Source: Ga0077555 sp964500805
GTDB taxonomy: Bacteria; Pseudomonadota; Alphaproteobacteria; Rhizobiales; Hyphomicrobiaceae
DNA length: 64,000 nucleotides
Reading direction: 5' to 3'
NCBI GenBank assembly: GCA_964500805.1
Contig: CAZCQH010000023.1
Location: 1 to 64,000 of the forward strand
Shown here: piece by piece, positions 9,316 through 18,307 of the stretch
Layout of the letters: each line of letters opens with the position of its first letter
Numbering within the stretch: position 1 is the first letter of the stretch
Notes under the pieces: model-generated
The model's input: only the letters and a program-made list of their open reading frames with translations
Database searches by the model: none
What the model was told of the DNA's origin: nothing
Made by a program: the position numbers and the translations under genes

Positions 9316-10800
9316 TCAGGGGACCCATCGATTTTCTTGATGCGCCGCCATTGATGTCCCTGACGTCGCGCCGGCTTGCAGCTTCTCGGCATATTGCGAG
9401 GGCGTGAGCCGCGGCTCGATCAATTTGGTGACCTGCGAGAGGTCGGCAACCTTGTCGAGCGTTTCCAACCTCTCGAACAGCGGCATCAGCTGGTCATGCG
9501 CCAGCACCGAGTGGCCGCAATCCTCGAACTTCTCGAACAGCTCCTCGGTGGTCATCGGATAATCGCCGCCGCGGCAGACGAGATGGTCGATGCGCCGCGA
9601 CAGGCGCCGACCGTCATTCATCGTGACGATGACCTCGGAGCCGAATTGGTTCGGGCTCTCCTCGGGCATGTCGGGATGCGCGCCCGTCTTGATCATCGGC
9701 AGCAGGCGGCGGACGCGATCTTCCATCATCGCATTGCCTTCGAAGTCGCGGATTTTCACTTGCCCGTCGGCAAGCGCGCGGGCAACCGCATACTGGATCG
9801 AGAATTTCGCCTGCAGCGGGGTGCGCGGATCGGGGTTGTCGGTGTGCGGCAGGCGCCGCTTGTGCGCGAGGATCTCGATGCCGGTGAGCTGGTCAGGCTT
9901 CACCTGCTCCTCCTTCACGAGCTTGAGCGCCATGGTAATGGCGGGATGCGTTGAACCGCAGCAAGGGAATTGCTTCAGGCCGTTGTTCTGCGTGTTCTCG
10001 ATCTCCCACGGCGCGCCCCACGCCTCGAAGATGCGCTCGGCATCGTAGGTGCCTTTGCCGTTATAGACCTCGAACCAGCCTTGCTTGTGCTCGAACACAC
10101 CTGGATTGGATTCGAACCCCTGCGAAGCGGCGAGTGCCGCGAAGAGACCGCTCCGCGCCGTATGGCCGACGTGCATTGGTTTGGTCATGGTGCCGAAATT
10201 GGCCTTGATGCCGGAGCCGAACGAAGCCGCAAGCGCAATCGCACGTGCGGTCGTCGCCACATCGAGTTTGAGCAGCCAGGCAGCAGCGGCCGCGGCGCCA
10301 AACACACCGAGCGTCGCTGTTGGATGCCAGCCCTTGTCGTAGTGGTGGAAGTGAACGGAGCGCGCTATGCGGATTTCGGTCTCGACGCCGATGACGTAGG
10401 CCGCGAGCGCCTGCTTGCCGGTGATTTTCAGCTGCTCGCCGAGCGCGAACACCGGCGCCGTCACCGGCACCGAGTGGTGGCCGCCAAAAATGCCGGAGAC
10501 GTCGTCATAATCAAGCGCATGCGAGGCGACGCCATTGATCAGCGCCGCATCGAGTGCGCTAGTGCGGCGGTTGGTGCCGAAGATCAACGACGGCCCCGCC
10601 GCCTCCGCCACGCCCGGCGTCTTGAGCAGGATCTGCACGCAAGGCTCCGGAATACCCGAAAGCGTGCACGCCACCGTATCGATGATCGCCGTGCGCGCCT
10701 CGGCGATCGACTTCGGCGTCAAGTCCTCCTCGCGGAAGGCGCAGATCCGCTCCGCAATGCGCGTTGCGACGGGTGGCGGGTTGCTGCCGCTAGTGGTCAT
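9316..10800 (-). CDS. MmgE/PrpD family protein (first copy)
   Basis: A 494-residue member of the MmgE/PrpD family, which contains 2-methylcitrate dehydratase, cis-aconitate decarboxylase and immune-responsive gene 1. Seen: TARAIALAASFGSGIKANFGTMTKPMHVGHTARSG, the family's central signature, and FPCCGSTHPAITMALKL, where the family active-site region lies. Length agrees with the family. The gene follows the TcuA-like flavoprotein by 125 bases in the same direction. The second MmgE/PrpD two genes upstream shares the LANVGTMTKSTHCG and RARQLVVDGLAIAI type motifs but is clearly diverged, so each probably has its own substrate. Substrate unknown; a dehydratase or decarboxylase acting on a tricarboxylate-like acid is inferred from neighbours. 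Confidence 0.9.
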   Translation of the reverse strand: MTTSGSNPPPVATRIAERICAFREEDLTPKSIAEARTAIIDTVACTLSGIPEPCVQILLKTPGVAEAAGPSLIFGTNRRTSALDAALINGVASHALDYDDVSGIFGGHHSVPVTAPVFALGEQLKITGKQALAAYVIGVETEIRIARSVHFHHYDKGWHPTATLGVFGAAAAAAWLLKLDVATTARAIALAASFGSGIKANFGTMTKPMHVGHTARSGLFAALAASQGFESNPGVFEHKQGWFEVYNGKGTYDAERIFEAWGAPWEIENTQNNGLKQFPCCGSTHPAITMALKLVKEEQVKPDQLTGIEILAHKRRLPHTDNPDPRTPLQAKFSIQYAVARALADGQVKIRDFEGNAMMEDRVRRLLPMIKTGAHPDMPEESPNQFGSEVIVTMNDGRRLSRRIDHLVCRGGDYPMTTEELFEKFEDCGHSVLAHDQLMPLFERLETLDKVADLSQVTKLIEPRLTPSQYAEKLQAGATSGTSMAAHQENRWVP

Positions 10801-10925
10801 GTTTGCCTCCGCGATAAATCCGATGCTGTGTCCTGGTCGGGTTGGTCCCGGCCTCCCATTGCTCCGCGAGGTACGGAGCTAGAGGTTGTGACGCCGCGGT
10901 TCGACAAACGGCCTCACACCCAACG

Positions 10926-12410
10926 TCAAGCCGCGGCCCGCTTCGCGGCGGCGCGGCCCGCAATGCGGCCGAAAGTGGCGCCGGAGACGAGGCCGGTGCC
11001 CGCGGGATAGTTGTCGTAGAAGAGCCCGCCGATCATCTCGCCACACGCAAAGAGCCCGGGCATCGGCCGCCAATCCGTACCAACGACATTGGCATTCTCG
11101 TCCACTTTCAGCCCCCCGAACGTAAACGTGATTCCGCCCGTCACCGAGTAGGCGAAATAGGGAGGTTGATCGAGCTTGGCCGCCCAATTCGTTTTGTCGA
11201 TAGCAAGTCCCTTGGTGGCGTAGCCGTCCTTCTTCGACGGGTCGTACGTTTTGTTGCTCCGCTGTGCGGCGTTGAATTCCTCGACGGTCTTGAGAGCTTG
11301 CTCCTTGTCGTCGATGTCGAGCTGCGCGATCAGTTCCTTCACTGAATGCGCGGCAATCGGCGTCGAGGTGGAATACCGCGGCTCGAGCAGGTGCAATACT
11401 TTGGCGTCGAACAGCTGATAGCCCTTGGCGCCAGGCTCCGCGAGAATCGCGCGTCCAAACTTGGCATAGGTGTAGAGGTTCTCGTCTTCGCCCTCGTCGA
11501 CAAAACGGCGCCCGCGGCGATTGAGCATGACCCCATAGTGATAGGAAAGCCGGTTCGAACGGTCCGTGTATTCGCGCGGCGCGAATTCGCCCCAGTCGGC
11601 GGAGATCGGCGTTGCGTGGCAACCGGACCATTGGCCCGTCGGCATGGCGCCGATCGCCATTGCCATGCGCAAGCCGTCGCCCTGGTTCATCGGCGTGCCG
11701 CGCACCTTGGCAGCACCGACCAGCGGACCGATGTGCTGCGTGCGCATTTGCACGTTGGCCTCGAAGCCGCCGCAGCCGAGAACCACCGCGCGGCTGTGGA
11801 TCGTTTTCAGACCATCATCATCGCGCACTTTTACGCCTGAGACATGGCCCTTGCCGTCGACGACCAGCTCAGTCGCAGCGCTCGAATAGCGCACCTCGAT
11901 GCCGCGCTTTTCGGTTGTCGCAAACCAGGAGCGCGAAAGGCCGACGCCTTCGTGCTGCGCGCGAACGATCAGCCCGCGCGGCCAAATGACGATGTTGCCC
12001 TTTCTCACACCGGCGATTGTGCTGGCGGTCTCCATCTTCACGCCGCCGGTCTTGTGCATCCAGAACACGGTGTCCTTGGAATTGTTGACGAGAATGCCGG
12101 CCAGCACAGGATCGGTGCGTCCGTTGGTGACGCGGATCAGGTCGGACATGTAGTCCTGGCGGGTATAGGGGTTCACGCCCGCATAGAAGTCCTCGTACTG
12201 CTCCTCGATGCCGGGCAGCAGCGGGGCCAGCTCCTTCGGGTCGTCGAATGCGAACCGCAGCACGGCACCGGCCCAATGCGTATTGCCGCCGCGCAGCTCC
12301 CGCGGCGCCTTTTCCAGCACCAGCACCTTGGCGCCGTTCTCGTGGGCTGAAACAGCGGCAGCCATGGCGGCATTGCCGGCGCCAACGACGATCACATCAT
12401 AATCTTGCAT
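10926..12410 (-). CDS. tcuA: FAD-dependent tricarballylate dehydrogenase-like protein (TcuA family)
   Basis: A 494-residue flavoprotein of the fumarate reductase/succinate dehydrogenase flavoprotein superfamily. The N-terminus YDVIVVGAGNAAMAAAVSAHENGAKVLVLEK is the FAD-binding Rossmann motif; RELRGGNTHWAG, VVLGCGGFEANVQMR, YGVMLNRRGRRFVDEGED and the C-terminal PGLFACGEMIGGLFYDNYPAGTGLVSGATFGRIAG agree with TcuA/CobZ-type proteins. TcuA oxidises tricarballylate to cis-aconitate. No TcuB electron-transfer partner or TcuC transporter lies next to it; instead it is flanked on both sides by MmgE/PrpD genes (29 and 125 bases). The symbol reflects family; the true substrate may be another tricarboxylate or a steroid-like acid. 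Confidence 0.82.
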   Translation of the reverse strand: MQDYDVIVVGAGNAAMAAAVSAHENGAKVLVLEKAPRELRGGNTHWAGAVLRFAFDDPKELAPLLPGIEEQYEDFYAGVNPYTRQDYMSDLIRVTNGRTDPVLAGILVNNSKDTVFWMHKTGGVKMETASTIAGVRKGNIVIWPRGLIVRAQHEGVGLSRSWFATTEKRGIEVRYSSAATELVVDGKGHVSGVKVRDDDGLKTIHSRAVVLGCGGFEANVQMRTQHIGPLVGAAKVRGTPMNQGDGLRMAMAIGAMPTGQWSGCHATPISADWGEFAPREYTDRSNRLSYHYGVMLNRRGRRFVDEGEDENLYTYAKFGRAILAEPGAKGYQLFDAKVLHLLEPRYSTSTPIAAHSVKELIAQLDIDDKEQALKTVEEFNAAQRSNKTYDPSKKDGYATKGLAIDKTNWAAKLDQPPYFAYSVTGGITFTFGGLKVDENANVVGTDWRPMPGLFACGEMIGGLFYDNYPAGTGLVSGATFGRIAGRAAAKRAAA

Positions 12411-12439
12411 GCGTTGCCTTCATTTGACCGTTTCGAACC

Positions 12440-13798
12440 TCATTCACCGAGCACCGTCAGTCCCAGCAAGCTCCGCACGCCCGCGGCATCGAGCTCGCCG
12501 ATGCGCGACGCCAGGCTCACAAGACGTTCGGCCGCCGCCGCATCGACGCGCGTCGACAGTGCATCGCGCACCTTCACCAGATGCTCGGCCTCGCTGATCG
12601 GCGGTGTGCCCCACTTGCCGCGCGGGCCGTTGCAGCGGGCTGCCAGAGCCTCGCCGTTCTCCAGCTCGACGCGAAGCAAGACGTGCATCTCCTCGAAGCG
12701 GCCGGGAATGGCAGGATCATGGTGCACTTCGAATTTGCCCAGCAAATCCTGCATATCCGGCTGGAACAGCCGCGCGTCGGTGAACGTGCGGATTCCGACT
12801 TTGCCATCGAGCAGCGCCGCCGACGCCGTGTACTGCAGCGAGAACTTGCCATCGAGACCGGTCTTGGGACGCGGCCGGTTGACGTAGTTCATCGGCGGCG
12901 CGGTGAGGTTGACGCGCTTGATTGCCACACTCTTTGGCAACTTCGAGTGCAACTCCAACGCGGCCGTGATGCCGAAGTGCGTACCGAACTGGCTCGGAAA
13001 CATCTTGATCGCGTAGCCCGGCGAAACGATCCGCCATGGCGCGCGGCCGTAGTTCAGCAACTCCTCGCTCCGGAAGTTATCGTGGAAGGTGTCGCAGTAG
13101 CCCTGCTTTGCTTCGAAAGTCTCGGGATTGGCGGTGAACCCCCGTGCCGCCAGCATGGCCGCCTCAAGGCCGAGCGCCGCCGCTTGTCCGCAGTGTGTCG
13201 ACTTGGTCATGGTGCCGACGTTGGCCAGCACCGATGCCGCACGCGACGCGGCAAGCCCAATGGCATTTGCAAGCTGCCGCGCATCGAGCCCGAGCAGATG
13301 CCCCGCCGCGACCGCGGCACCGAACGGGCCAGCGGCACCCGGCGCGTGAATGCGCATGGTCTGCGCCTCGAATTGTCCAGATGCTTGGCGAATCCAGCCT
13401 TGCATCTCCACGCCCTTGACCAGCGCCGTCAGAATTTCTCGGCCGGTCGATCCCCGCGCCTCGGCGATGGCCAGCACAGCCGCGAGCGTGGTCGAGAGCG
13501 CGTGGTTGGCTGGGCTCCACATCGGCTCGAAGTCGAGCACGTGCATCGCCGCGCCGTTGAGCGCCGCTGCCGAAACGGGATCGGTCTTGAAGTTCCAGCC
13601 GATCGCCGTTGCAATCGGCTTGCTGCCACGGTCCTGGTAGTGCGCGGCGAGAATCTGGATCGCTTCCTCCTCGGTCCCCGCAATGGCAATGGCGAGGCCA
13701 TCGACCACCAGTTGCCGTGCCCGGGTAATTGCCGACTCGCCCAGGTCCTCGAAGCGAGCAGCAGCGATCTTGGCGCATAGCTCGGAGGTGATCGACAT
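12440..13798 (-). CDS. MmgE/PrpD family protein (second copy)
   Basis: A 452-residue MmgE/PrpD family protein and probably the first gene of the minus-strand catabolic operon. The frame extends upstream to 13900, but MSITSELCAKIAAARFEDLG from the ATG at 13798 aligns with the normal family N-terminus, so this start is chosen. Family signatures: ARQLVVDGLAIAIAGTEEEAIQIL, LANAIGLAASRAASVLANVGTMTKSTHCGQAA, MFPSQFGTHFGITAALEL. In the first copy the corresponding last motif is FPCCGSTHPAI; here the Cys residues are replaced (FPSQFGTHFGI), suggesting a different substrate. The gap to tcuA is 29 bases. Divergent from the serine protease gene over 293 bases, which should hold the operon promoter. Confidence 0.88.
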   Translation of the reverse strand: MSITSELCAKIAAARFEDLGESAITRARQLVVDGLAIAIAGTEEEAIQILAAHYQDRGSKPIATAIGWNFKTDPVSAAALNGAAMHVLDFEPMWSPANHALSTTLAAVLAIAEARGSTGREILTALVKGVEMQGWIRQASGQFEAQTMRIHAPGAAGPFGAAVAAGHLLGLDARQLANAIGLAASRAASVLANVGTMTKSTHCGQAAALGLEAAMLAARGFTANPETFEAKQGYCDTFHDNFRSEELLNYGRAPWRIVSPGYAIKMFPSQFGTHFGITAALELHSKLPKSVAIKRVNLTAPPMNYVNRPRPKTGLDGKFSLQYTASAALLDGKVGIRTFTDARLFQPDMQDLLGKFEVHHDPAIPGRFEEMHVLLRVELENGEALAARCNGPRGKWGTPPISEAEHLVKVRDALSTRVDAAAAERLVSLASRIGELDAAGVRSLLGLTVLGE

Positions 13799-14091
13799 GG
13801 GAACTCGCGTGCGCGGAGAAGGACAACGTGTCGGCGGGTGACGGTGGAAGGTCAGGTATCCTGACATGTACGGACAAACGCAGCAAGCGCGTGCCTGCAT
13901 TGCAGTTTACGGAAGGGCCGCAACAGGCCGGGTGTCAGGTCTGATCGCCCCGATTCTTGGATTATTCGCCCTCTGCACCTTTGACTTCACGCGCGCGGCA
14001 CCCAAATGAGGTTCATCCCGTACGCCAATCAGCCGCTATCGCAACCCGGAGTCCGACGAAAGATGCAAGAAGCGAAGCGAGCGCAGCACCC

Positions 14092-15249
14092 ATGATGCAA
14101 TCTGATTGGGGTTGGCGTCTCATCGCGCTGGTGTCGCTGGCATTGTCCGTCGCCATCGTGGCGGAACGGGTCTGGCGCGGCTATCCACAAATGCAGCCGC
14201 CATCGCACGAGACAATCGCTGCCACGACCCGCCCCGTGATCAACGAAACAGTCGACCGCCCGCCGGCGTCAGGGACAGTAGCCTCGTCAGCTCCGCCAAG
14301 CGCTGCGACAGCACATGACGACTATCGCGCCTCTGACTTGTTCAAGGCAGCAGCCCCCTCCGTCGTCGCGATAACGGCAATTCGGGGCAGTCGCATGCTC
14401 GACAGCGACAGTGGAGGCTCAGGCTCGGGTTTCATTTGGGACACTCAGGGACACATCGTTACCAACAATCACGTTATCGACGAGGCGCGCGAGATCAACG
14501 TCGTGCTTGACGACGGCCGCTCGATTCCAGCGCGCGTCATCGGGCGCGCGCCTTGGGCCGATCTCGCCGTTTTGAAACTGTCCGAGGTTCCGTCCAATTT
14601 GAAGCCCATGCCGGTCGGCAACTCCAAGGATTTGCTCGTCGGTCAGACGGTCTATGCCATTGGCAATCCGTTCGGGCTCTCCCGCACGCTGACGACAGGC
14701 ATCATCAGCGCCCTCGACCGGCGACTGCCGACTCCGACCGGTCGAGTCGTCTCTGGTGTGATTCAGACCGACGCTGCCATCAACCCGGGAAACTCGGGTG
14801 GGCCGCTGGTCGACACTTCAGGCCGCCTGATTGGCGTCAATACGGCGATCATCGCGCCCTCAGGAACCTTTGCCGGCGTCGGCTTCGCCATTCCGGCCGA
14901 CGTTGTGAAGCGCATAGTGCCGTCGCTGATCTCAACCGGCCGCGCTCCGCTGGCCGGCATCGGCGTGACCACTCTTCCGGAGGAAATCGTCGCACGAGCT
15001 GGATTGAAAGGCGTTGTCGTTCAGGGCGTCAGGCGCGGGAGCAGCGCTGAGCAGGCTGGCCTTGTCGGCGTCGAGGAGCGCGGCCGGCTCGGTGACGTCA
15101 TCACGGCGATCGAGGGCAAGCCGGTCACCAGCGTTGCCGACATGGCGATCGCGCTTGAAGCGGTCGGTATCGGCAAACGCGCCACGATCACCATTCAGCA
15201 CGACGGCCGATCTCGCGATCTAGAGGTCCTGGTTCAGGACATCAATTGA
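14092..15249 (+). CDS. Membrane-anchored HtrA/Deg-like serine protease with one PDZ domain
   Basis: A 385-residue S1C-type trypsin-like protease. The frame is open further upstream from a TTG at 13957, but MMQSDWGWRLIALVSLALSVAIVAERVW directly gives a single N-terminal membrane anchor, so the ATG at 14092 is chosen. The catalytic triad is visible: His127 in IVTNNHVID, Asp157 in WADLAVLKL, Ser235 in NPGNSGGPL. One PDZ domain follows (about 300-380: GVVVQGVRRGSSAEQAGL, GDVITAIEGKPVTSVADM). The enzyme should be anchored to the inner membrane with its protease domain in the periplasm, like DegS or a short DegP. No sigma-E regulatory genes sit beside it. Confidence 0.92.
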   Translation: MMQSDWGWRLIALVSLALSVAIVAERVWRGYPQMQPPSHETIAATTRPVINETVDRPPASGTVASSAPPSAATAHDDYRASDLFKAAAPSVVAITAIRGSRMLDSDSGGSGSGFIWDTQGHIVTNNHVIDEAREINVVLDDGRSIPARVIGRAPWADLAVLKLSEVPSNLKPMPVGNSKDLLVGQTVYAIGNPFGLSRTLTTGIISALDRRLPTPTGRVVSGVIQTDAAINPGNSGGPLVDTSGRLIGVNTAIIAPSGTFAGVGFAIPADVVKRIVPSLISTGRAPLAGIGVTTLPEEIVARAGLKGVVVQGVRRGSSAEQAGLVGVEERGRLGDVITAIEGKPVTSVADMAIALEAVGIGKRATITIQHDGRSRDLEVLVQDIN

Positions 15250-15430
15250 AATTGCGTGTTTTGAGCTGGCATCCATTTGATCCGGAGCCTTGGAAACACG
15301 ACACTTCACGCGCTCAAAAAAGGCGACAGATCACGCGGCAGCTACACGATCTGACCATCACGATTGCATTCGAGCAGCTTGGCTTCGATACTGCCGCTGG
15401 CCGCAATCGGCCCGCCAGAGGAGGAGCGCC

Positions 15431-16507
15431 ATGACGATCGCGACGGAACTGACTTTTGTCGATTGCGATGGAAGCCCTTCGGCGGCGAGCAAACCAAAGG
15501 GCAAGCGCCGGGCGGTGACGCTGAAGGGCCAGCGTATCAGGACGATCGACATTCACGCGCATTGCGCGGTGCCCAAAGCGCTGGCGCTGCAGGGCTTGAA
15601 GCTCGGCGATGCGATGATGCGCGATGACCTCGACATGAAAGGCGGCCTCGCCGCACGGCTTGCCGACATGGACGCTCAGGCAATCGACATGGAAGCGCTG
15701 AGCATCAATCCCAACTGGTATCGCATCACCGATCGCGATCTCGCGGCAAAGGTCATCGAGGTTCAAAACGAGGCGCTGGCCGAAGCCTGTGCCGCCAATC
15801 CCGACCGCTTCGTCGCCTTTGCATCGGTGGCACTGCAGTTCCCGGACCTGGCAGCCCGGCAGCTCGAGACGGGCGTGAAGAAGTATGGCCTCAAGGGTGC
15901 CGGCATCGGCGGCAATGTGGCGGGCGATGAGATTGCCGATCCGAAGTTCCACCCGTTCTGGGCCAAGGCCGAGGAGCTCGGCGTGCTGGTCTTCATACAT
16001 CCCCAGGGCGACGGTGCGCCGAGCCAGCTCGGCCAGCGCTTCAAGGGCAACGGCTATCTCTCGAACGTCATCGGCAATCCGCTGGAGACGACGATCGCCC
16101 TCTCGCACCTGATCTTCGAGGGCACGCTCGATCGCTTCCCGGGCCTGAAGATCTGCGCCGCTCACGCGGGCGGCTTTTTGCCGTCCTATTGCGGCCGCTC
16201 GGACTGGGGCTGCCACGTGCGCCCGGATCTCTGCACGAGCGGACCCAATTGGGGCCTGAAGAAGAAGCCGACCGAGTACCTGAAGCAGCTCTACTACGAC
16301 ACCATGGTGTTTCGCCCCGAAGGCGTACGCCATCTGGCGGCCGAGGTCGGCTCGAGCCAGTTGATGATCGGTACCGACTGGCCATACCCGTGGACGACCA
16401 CATCGGTCGAGCTGATCCTCGAGACTCCGGAGCTCAGCGACGAGGAGCGCATCGCCATTCTCGGCGGCACCGCGGCCAAGCTGCTCGGAATCGGCGCAAC
16501 TGCATGA
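15431..16507 (+). CDS. Amidohydrolase-superfamily protein (ACMSD-like decarboxylase/hydrolase)
   Basis: A 358-residue metal-dependent TIM-barrel hydrolase. Start chosen at the ATG 15431 behind GAGGAG; the open frame begins earlier at 15290 but that part has no family likeness. Metal ligands appear as H42-x-H44 (TIDIHAHC), a later His in VLVFIHPQGDG, ICAAHAGGFLPSYCGR and Asp in LMIGTDWPYPW, the pattern of the aminocarboxymuconate-semialdehyde decarboxylase/resorcylate decarboxylase branch (amidohydrolase 2). The substrate is likely an aromatic or unsaturated carboxylic acid. The gene stands alone, 181 bases behind the protease, and convergent with an SDR gene (22-base gap). Confidence 0.88.
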   Translation: MTIATELTFVDCDGSPSAASKPKGKRRAVTLKGQRIRTIDIHAHCAVPKALALQGLKLGDAMMRDDLDMKGGLAARLADMDAQAIDMEALSINPNWYRITDRDLAAKVIEVQNEALAEACAANPDRFVAFASVALQFPDLAARQLETGVKKYGLKGAGIGGNVAGDEIADPKFHPFWAKAEELGVLVFIHPQGDGAPSQLGQRFKGNGYLSNVIGNPLETTIALSHLIFEGTLDRFPGLKICAAHAGGFLPSYCGRSDWGCHVRPDLCTSGPNWGLKKKPTEYLKQLYYDTMVFRPEGVRHLAAEVGSSQLMIGTDWPYPWTTTSVELILETPELSDEERIAILGGTAAKLLGIGATA

Positions 16508-16529
16508 GGTGCAGCGCTCCGAGATTGCG

Positions 16530-17291
16530 CTACATCTTCACACCGGCCGTCCAGCCGCCGTCGACGAGCAGTGTCGTGCCCGTGACGAAGCTGGCATCCT
16601 CCGACGCGAGGAACAGGATGGCGCGGGCGATTTCGCGCGCCTCGCCCCACCGCCCGAGCGCGTGAATGTCGCGGATCCGCTGCGCCATGGCGGCGTCCTG
16701 GAAATAGCGCTCGGTCAGCGGCGTGCGCGTGACGCCTGGTCCGACGGCCGTGACCCGGATGCCCTTTTCACCGAGCTCCATCGCCATCTCCTTTGTGAGC
16801 CCCACCACCGCATGCTTCGAGGCCGTATACGCCGCCCGGTTCGGCGCCGACGATACGCCGAGCGTCGACGCAATATTGATGATCACACCTTTCCTGCCTG
16901 CCTTCACCAGATGCCGGCCGAAGGCCTGCGAGCAGAGGAACGTGCCCGTCACGTTCACATCCATGACCTTCTGGAACTGCTCGTGCGGCAACTCCAGGAC
17001 GGGCTGGATCTCGCGAATGCCGGCGCTGTTCAGAAGCACGTCCAAATGGCCGATCCGCTTTGCGGCGGCGTCGACGAACTCGGTGACGGATTGCGGCTTG
17101 GTCACATCCACCGCGAATGCGTGTGCACGACCGCCCTTCGTGCTGATCTCCTCGACAGTGCGCTCGGCCATTTTGATGTCGAGATCACCGCACGCGACCA
17201 CCGCACCCTCGCCGGCAAATTCGAACGCCGTCTCGCGGCCGATGCCACTGCCTGCACCCGTGATGACGATACCTCGATCTTGGAAGCGCAT
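16530..17291 (-). CDS. Short-chain dehydrogenase/reductase (SDR)
   Basis: A 253-residue classical SDR. Cofactor motif TGAGSGIGRE at residues 11-20, NSAG in the fourth strand, catalytic Ser in IASTLG and Tyr-x-x-x-Lys in AYTASKHAVVGLTK, then the VGPGVTRTPL segment and C-terminal EDASFVTGTTLLVDGGW. Asp after strand two (CGDLDIK) favours NAD(H). The substrate, an alcohol or ketone, cannot be told. It precedes the sterol desaturase-like gene on the opposite flank by about 95 bases, both on the minus strand but with the desaturase upstream. Confidence 0.93.
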   Translation of the reverse strand: MRFQDRGIVITGAGSGIGRETAFEFAGEGAVVACGDLDIKMAERTVEEISTKGGRAHAFAVDVTKPQSVTEFVDAAAKRIGHLDVLLNSAGIREIQPVLELPHEQFQKVMDVNVTGTFLCSQAFGRHLVKAGRKGVIINIASTLGVSSAPNRAAYTASKHAVVGLTKEMAMELGEKGIRVTAVGPGVTRTPLTERYFQDAAMAQRIRDIHALGRWGEAREIARAILFLASEDASFVTGTTLLVDGGWTAGVKM

Positions 17292-17384
17292 GCTTATCTC
17301 CCTGAGTGTTGCGCGAGGAGCTTTGGCCTCGAGCCGGCTTGCTTATCCGAAACAGAGTGCACAGAAGGGCTTGAGCCAGCAAGA

Positions 17385-18248
17385 TCAGTCACTGACTCGC
17401 GGCAGACCAGTCGCAGGTTCGCCCGTCGCTTGACTGCCGAGGTTCCCGAACGGCAGTCTCAGACACCAGACAAGGTGCGTCGGTCCATCCCCTTGATAAG
17501 GCGTAAGACCGATCGTCATTCCGCCATGCCCTGCAGATGGCTCCGGTGTGTACGTTCGAAAGATCCAATCCCAAAACGGAAAGTTGAACCCGTAGTTGGA
17601 CGTATGCTCCTCACGGATCACCGAATGATGCACGCGGTGCATGTCAGGCGTGACAACGAAGCCGCGCAGAAACCGGTCAAGCCGCGGCGGCAGCGAAACA
17701 TTGGCGTGATTGAAGACAGCGCCGCTGCTGAGAATGATTTCGAACAGCAGCACCGCGATCGGAGGCGCGCCCAGAGCCAGGACCCAGACGATCTTCCAGA
17801 GCATCGACAGCGCGATCTCGATCGGGTGGAAGCGGATGGCGGTCGTCACGTCGATGTCCTGGTCCGCATGGTGCATGCGATGCAGGCGCCAAAGACCAGG
17901 TATCTTGTGCGATGCCAGGTGCTGCAGCCAGAGAGCGAAATCAAGCGCAAGAATACTCAACGGCACAGCGATGAGCGCAGGCAGGTCGAGCAAGTGGGCG
18001 AGGCCGACTTCGTGCCGTTCGGCATAGTGAGCCGCTGCAATCGCAGCCAGGGGAATCGTGAACACCGCCATCGCGCGGACCAAGGCGCTATCGATCGTCA
18101 CGATTGCGAGGTTGGTCGGCCAGCGGGCGAAGCGCCTATGCCGCAAGCTGCGCTTTGGCTGCTGCAGCTCGAGCCAGGCCATCAGACCGAAGACCAGCAC
18201 AAACGCGGCGAGACGCAGAGCAAACTCGGGAATGCCGCCTATTGTCAT
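17385..18248 (-). CDS. Sterol desaturase/fatty acid hydroxylase family protein
   Basis: A 287-residue membrane protein of the diiron hydroxylase superfamily. Start ATG 18248 is preceded by GAGGAG four bases away; the frame extends a little further but without support. The eight-His motif set is visible: LWLQHLASHKIP, WRLHRMHHADQDID, RFHP and HRVHHSVIREEHTSNYGFNFPFWDWIF. Several hydrophobic segments lie in the first half (FALRLAAFVLVFGLMAWLEL, LVRAMAVFTIPLAAIAAAHY, LPALIAVPLSILALDFALWL). It probably hydroxylates or desaturates a membrane lipid such as a sterol, hopanoid or carotenoid. The gene is divergent from a small hydrolase gene over 59 bases. Confidence 0.92.
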   Translation of the reverse strand: MTIGGIPEFALRLAAFVLVFGLMAWLELQQPKRSLRHRRFARWPTNLAIVTIDSALVRAMAVFTIPLAAIAAAHYAERHEVGLAHLLDLPALIAVPLSILALDFALWLQHLASHKIPGLWRLHRMHHADQDIDVTTAIRFHPIEIALSMLWKIVWVLALGAPPIAVLLFEIILSSGAVFNHANVSLPPRLDRFLRGFVVTPDMHRVHHSVIREEHTSNYGFNFPFWDWIFRTYTPEPSAGHGGMTIGLTPYQGDGPTHLVWCLRLPFGNLGSQATGEPATGLPRVSD

Positions 18249-18307
18249 ATCGCTCCTCGCCAGAGGCACTCTTGCGCGGGACCCGTCCTTTTCCCATTAG
18301 TAGCACT

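Noticed and set aside
7990..9354. 454-residue open frame opposite the TRAP binding protein
   Set aside because: Antisense shadow; the minus strand has signal peptide and family motifs.
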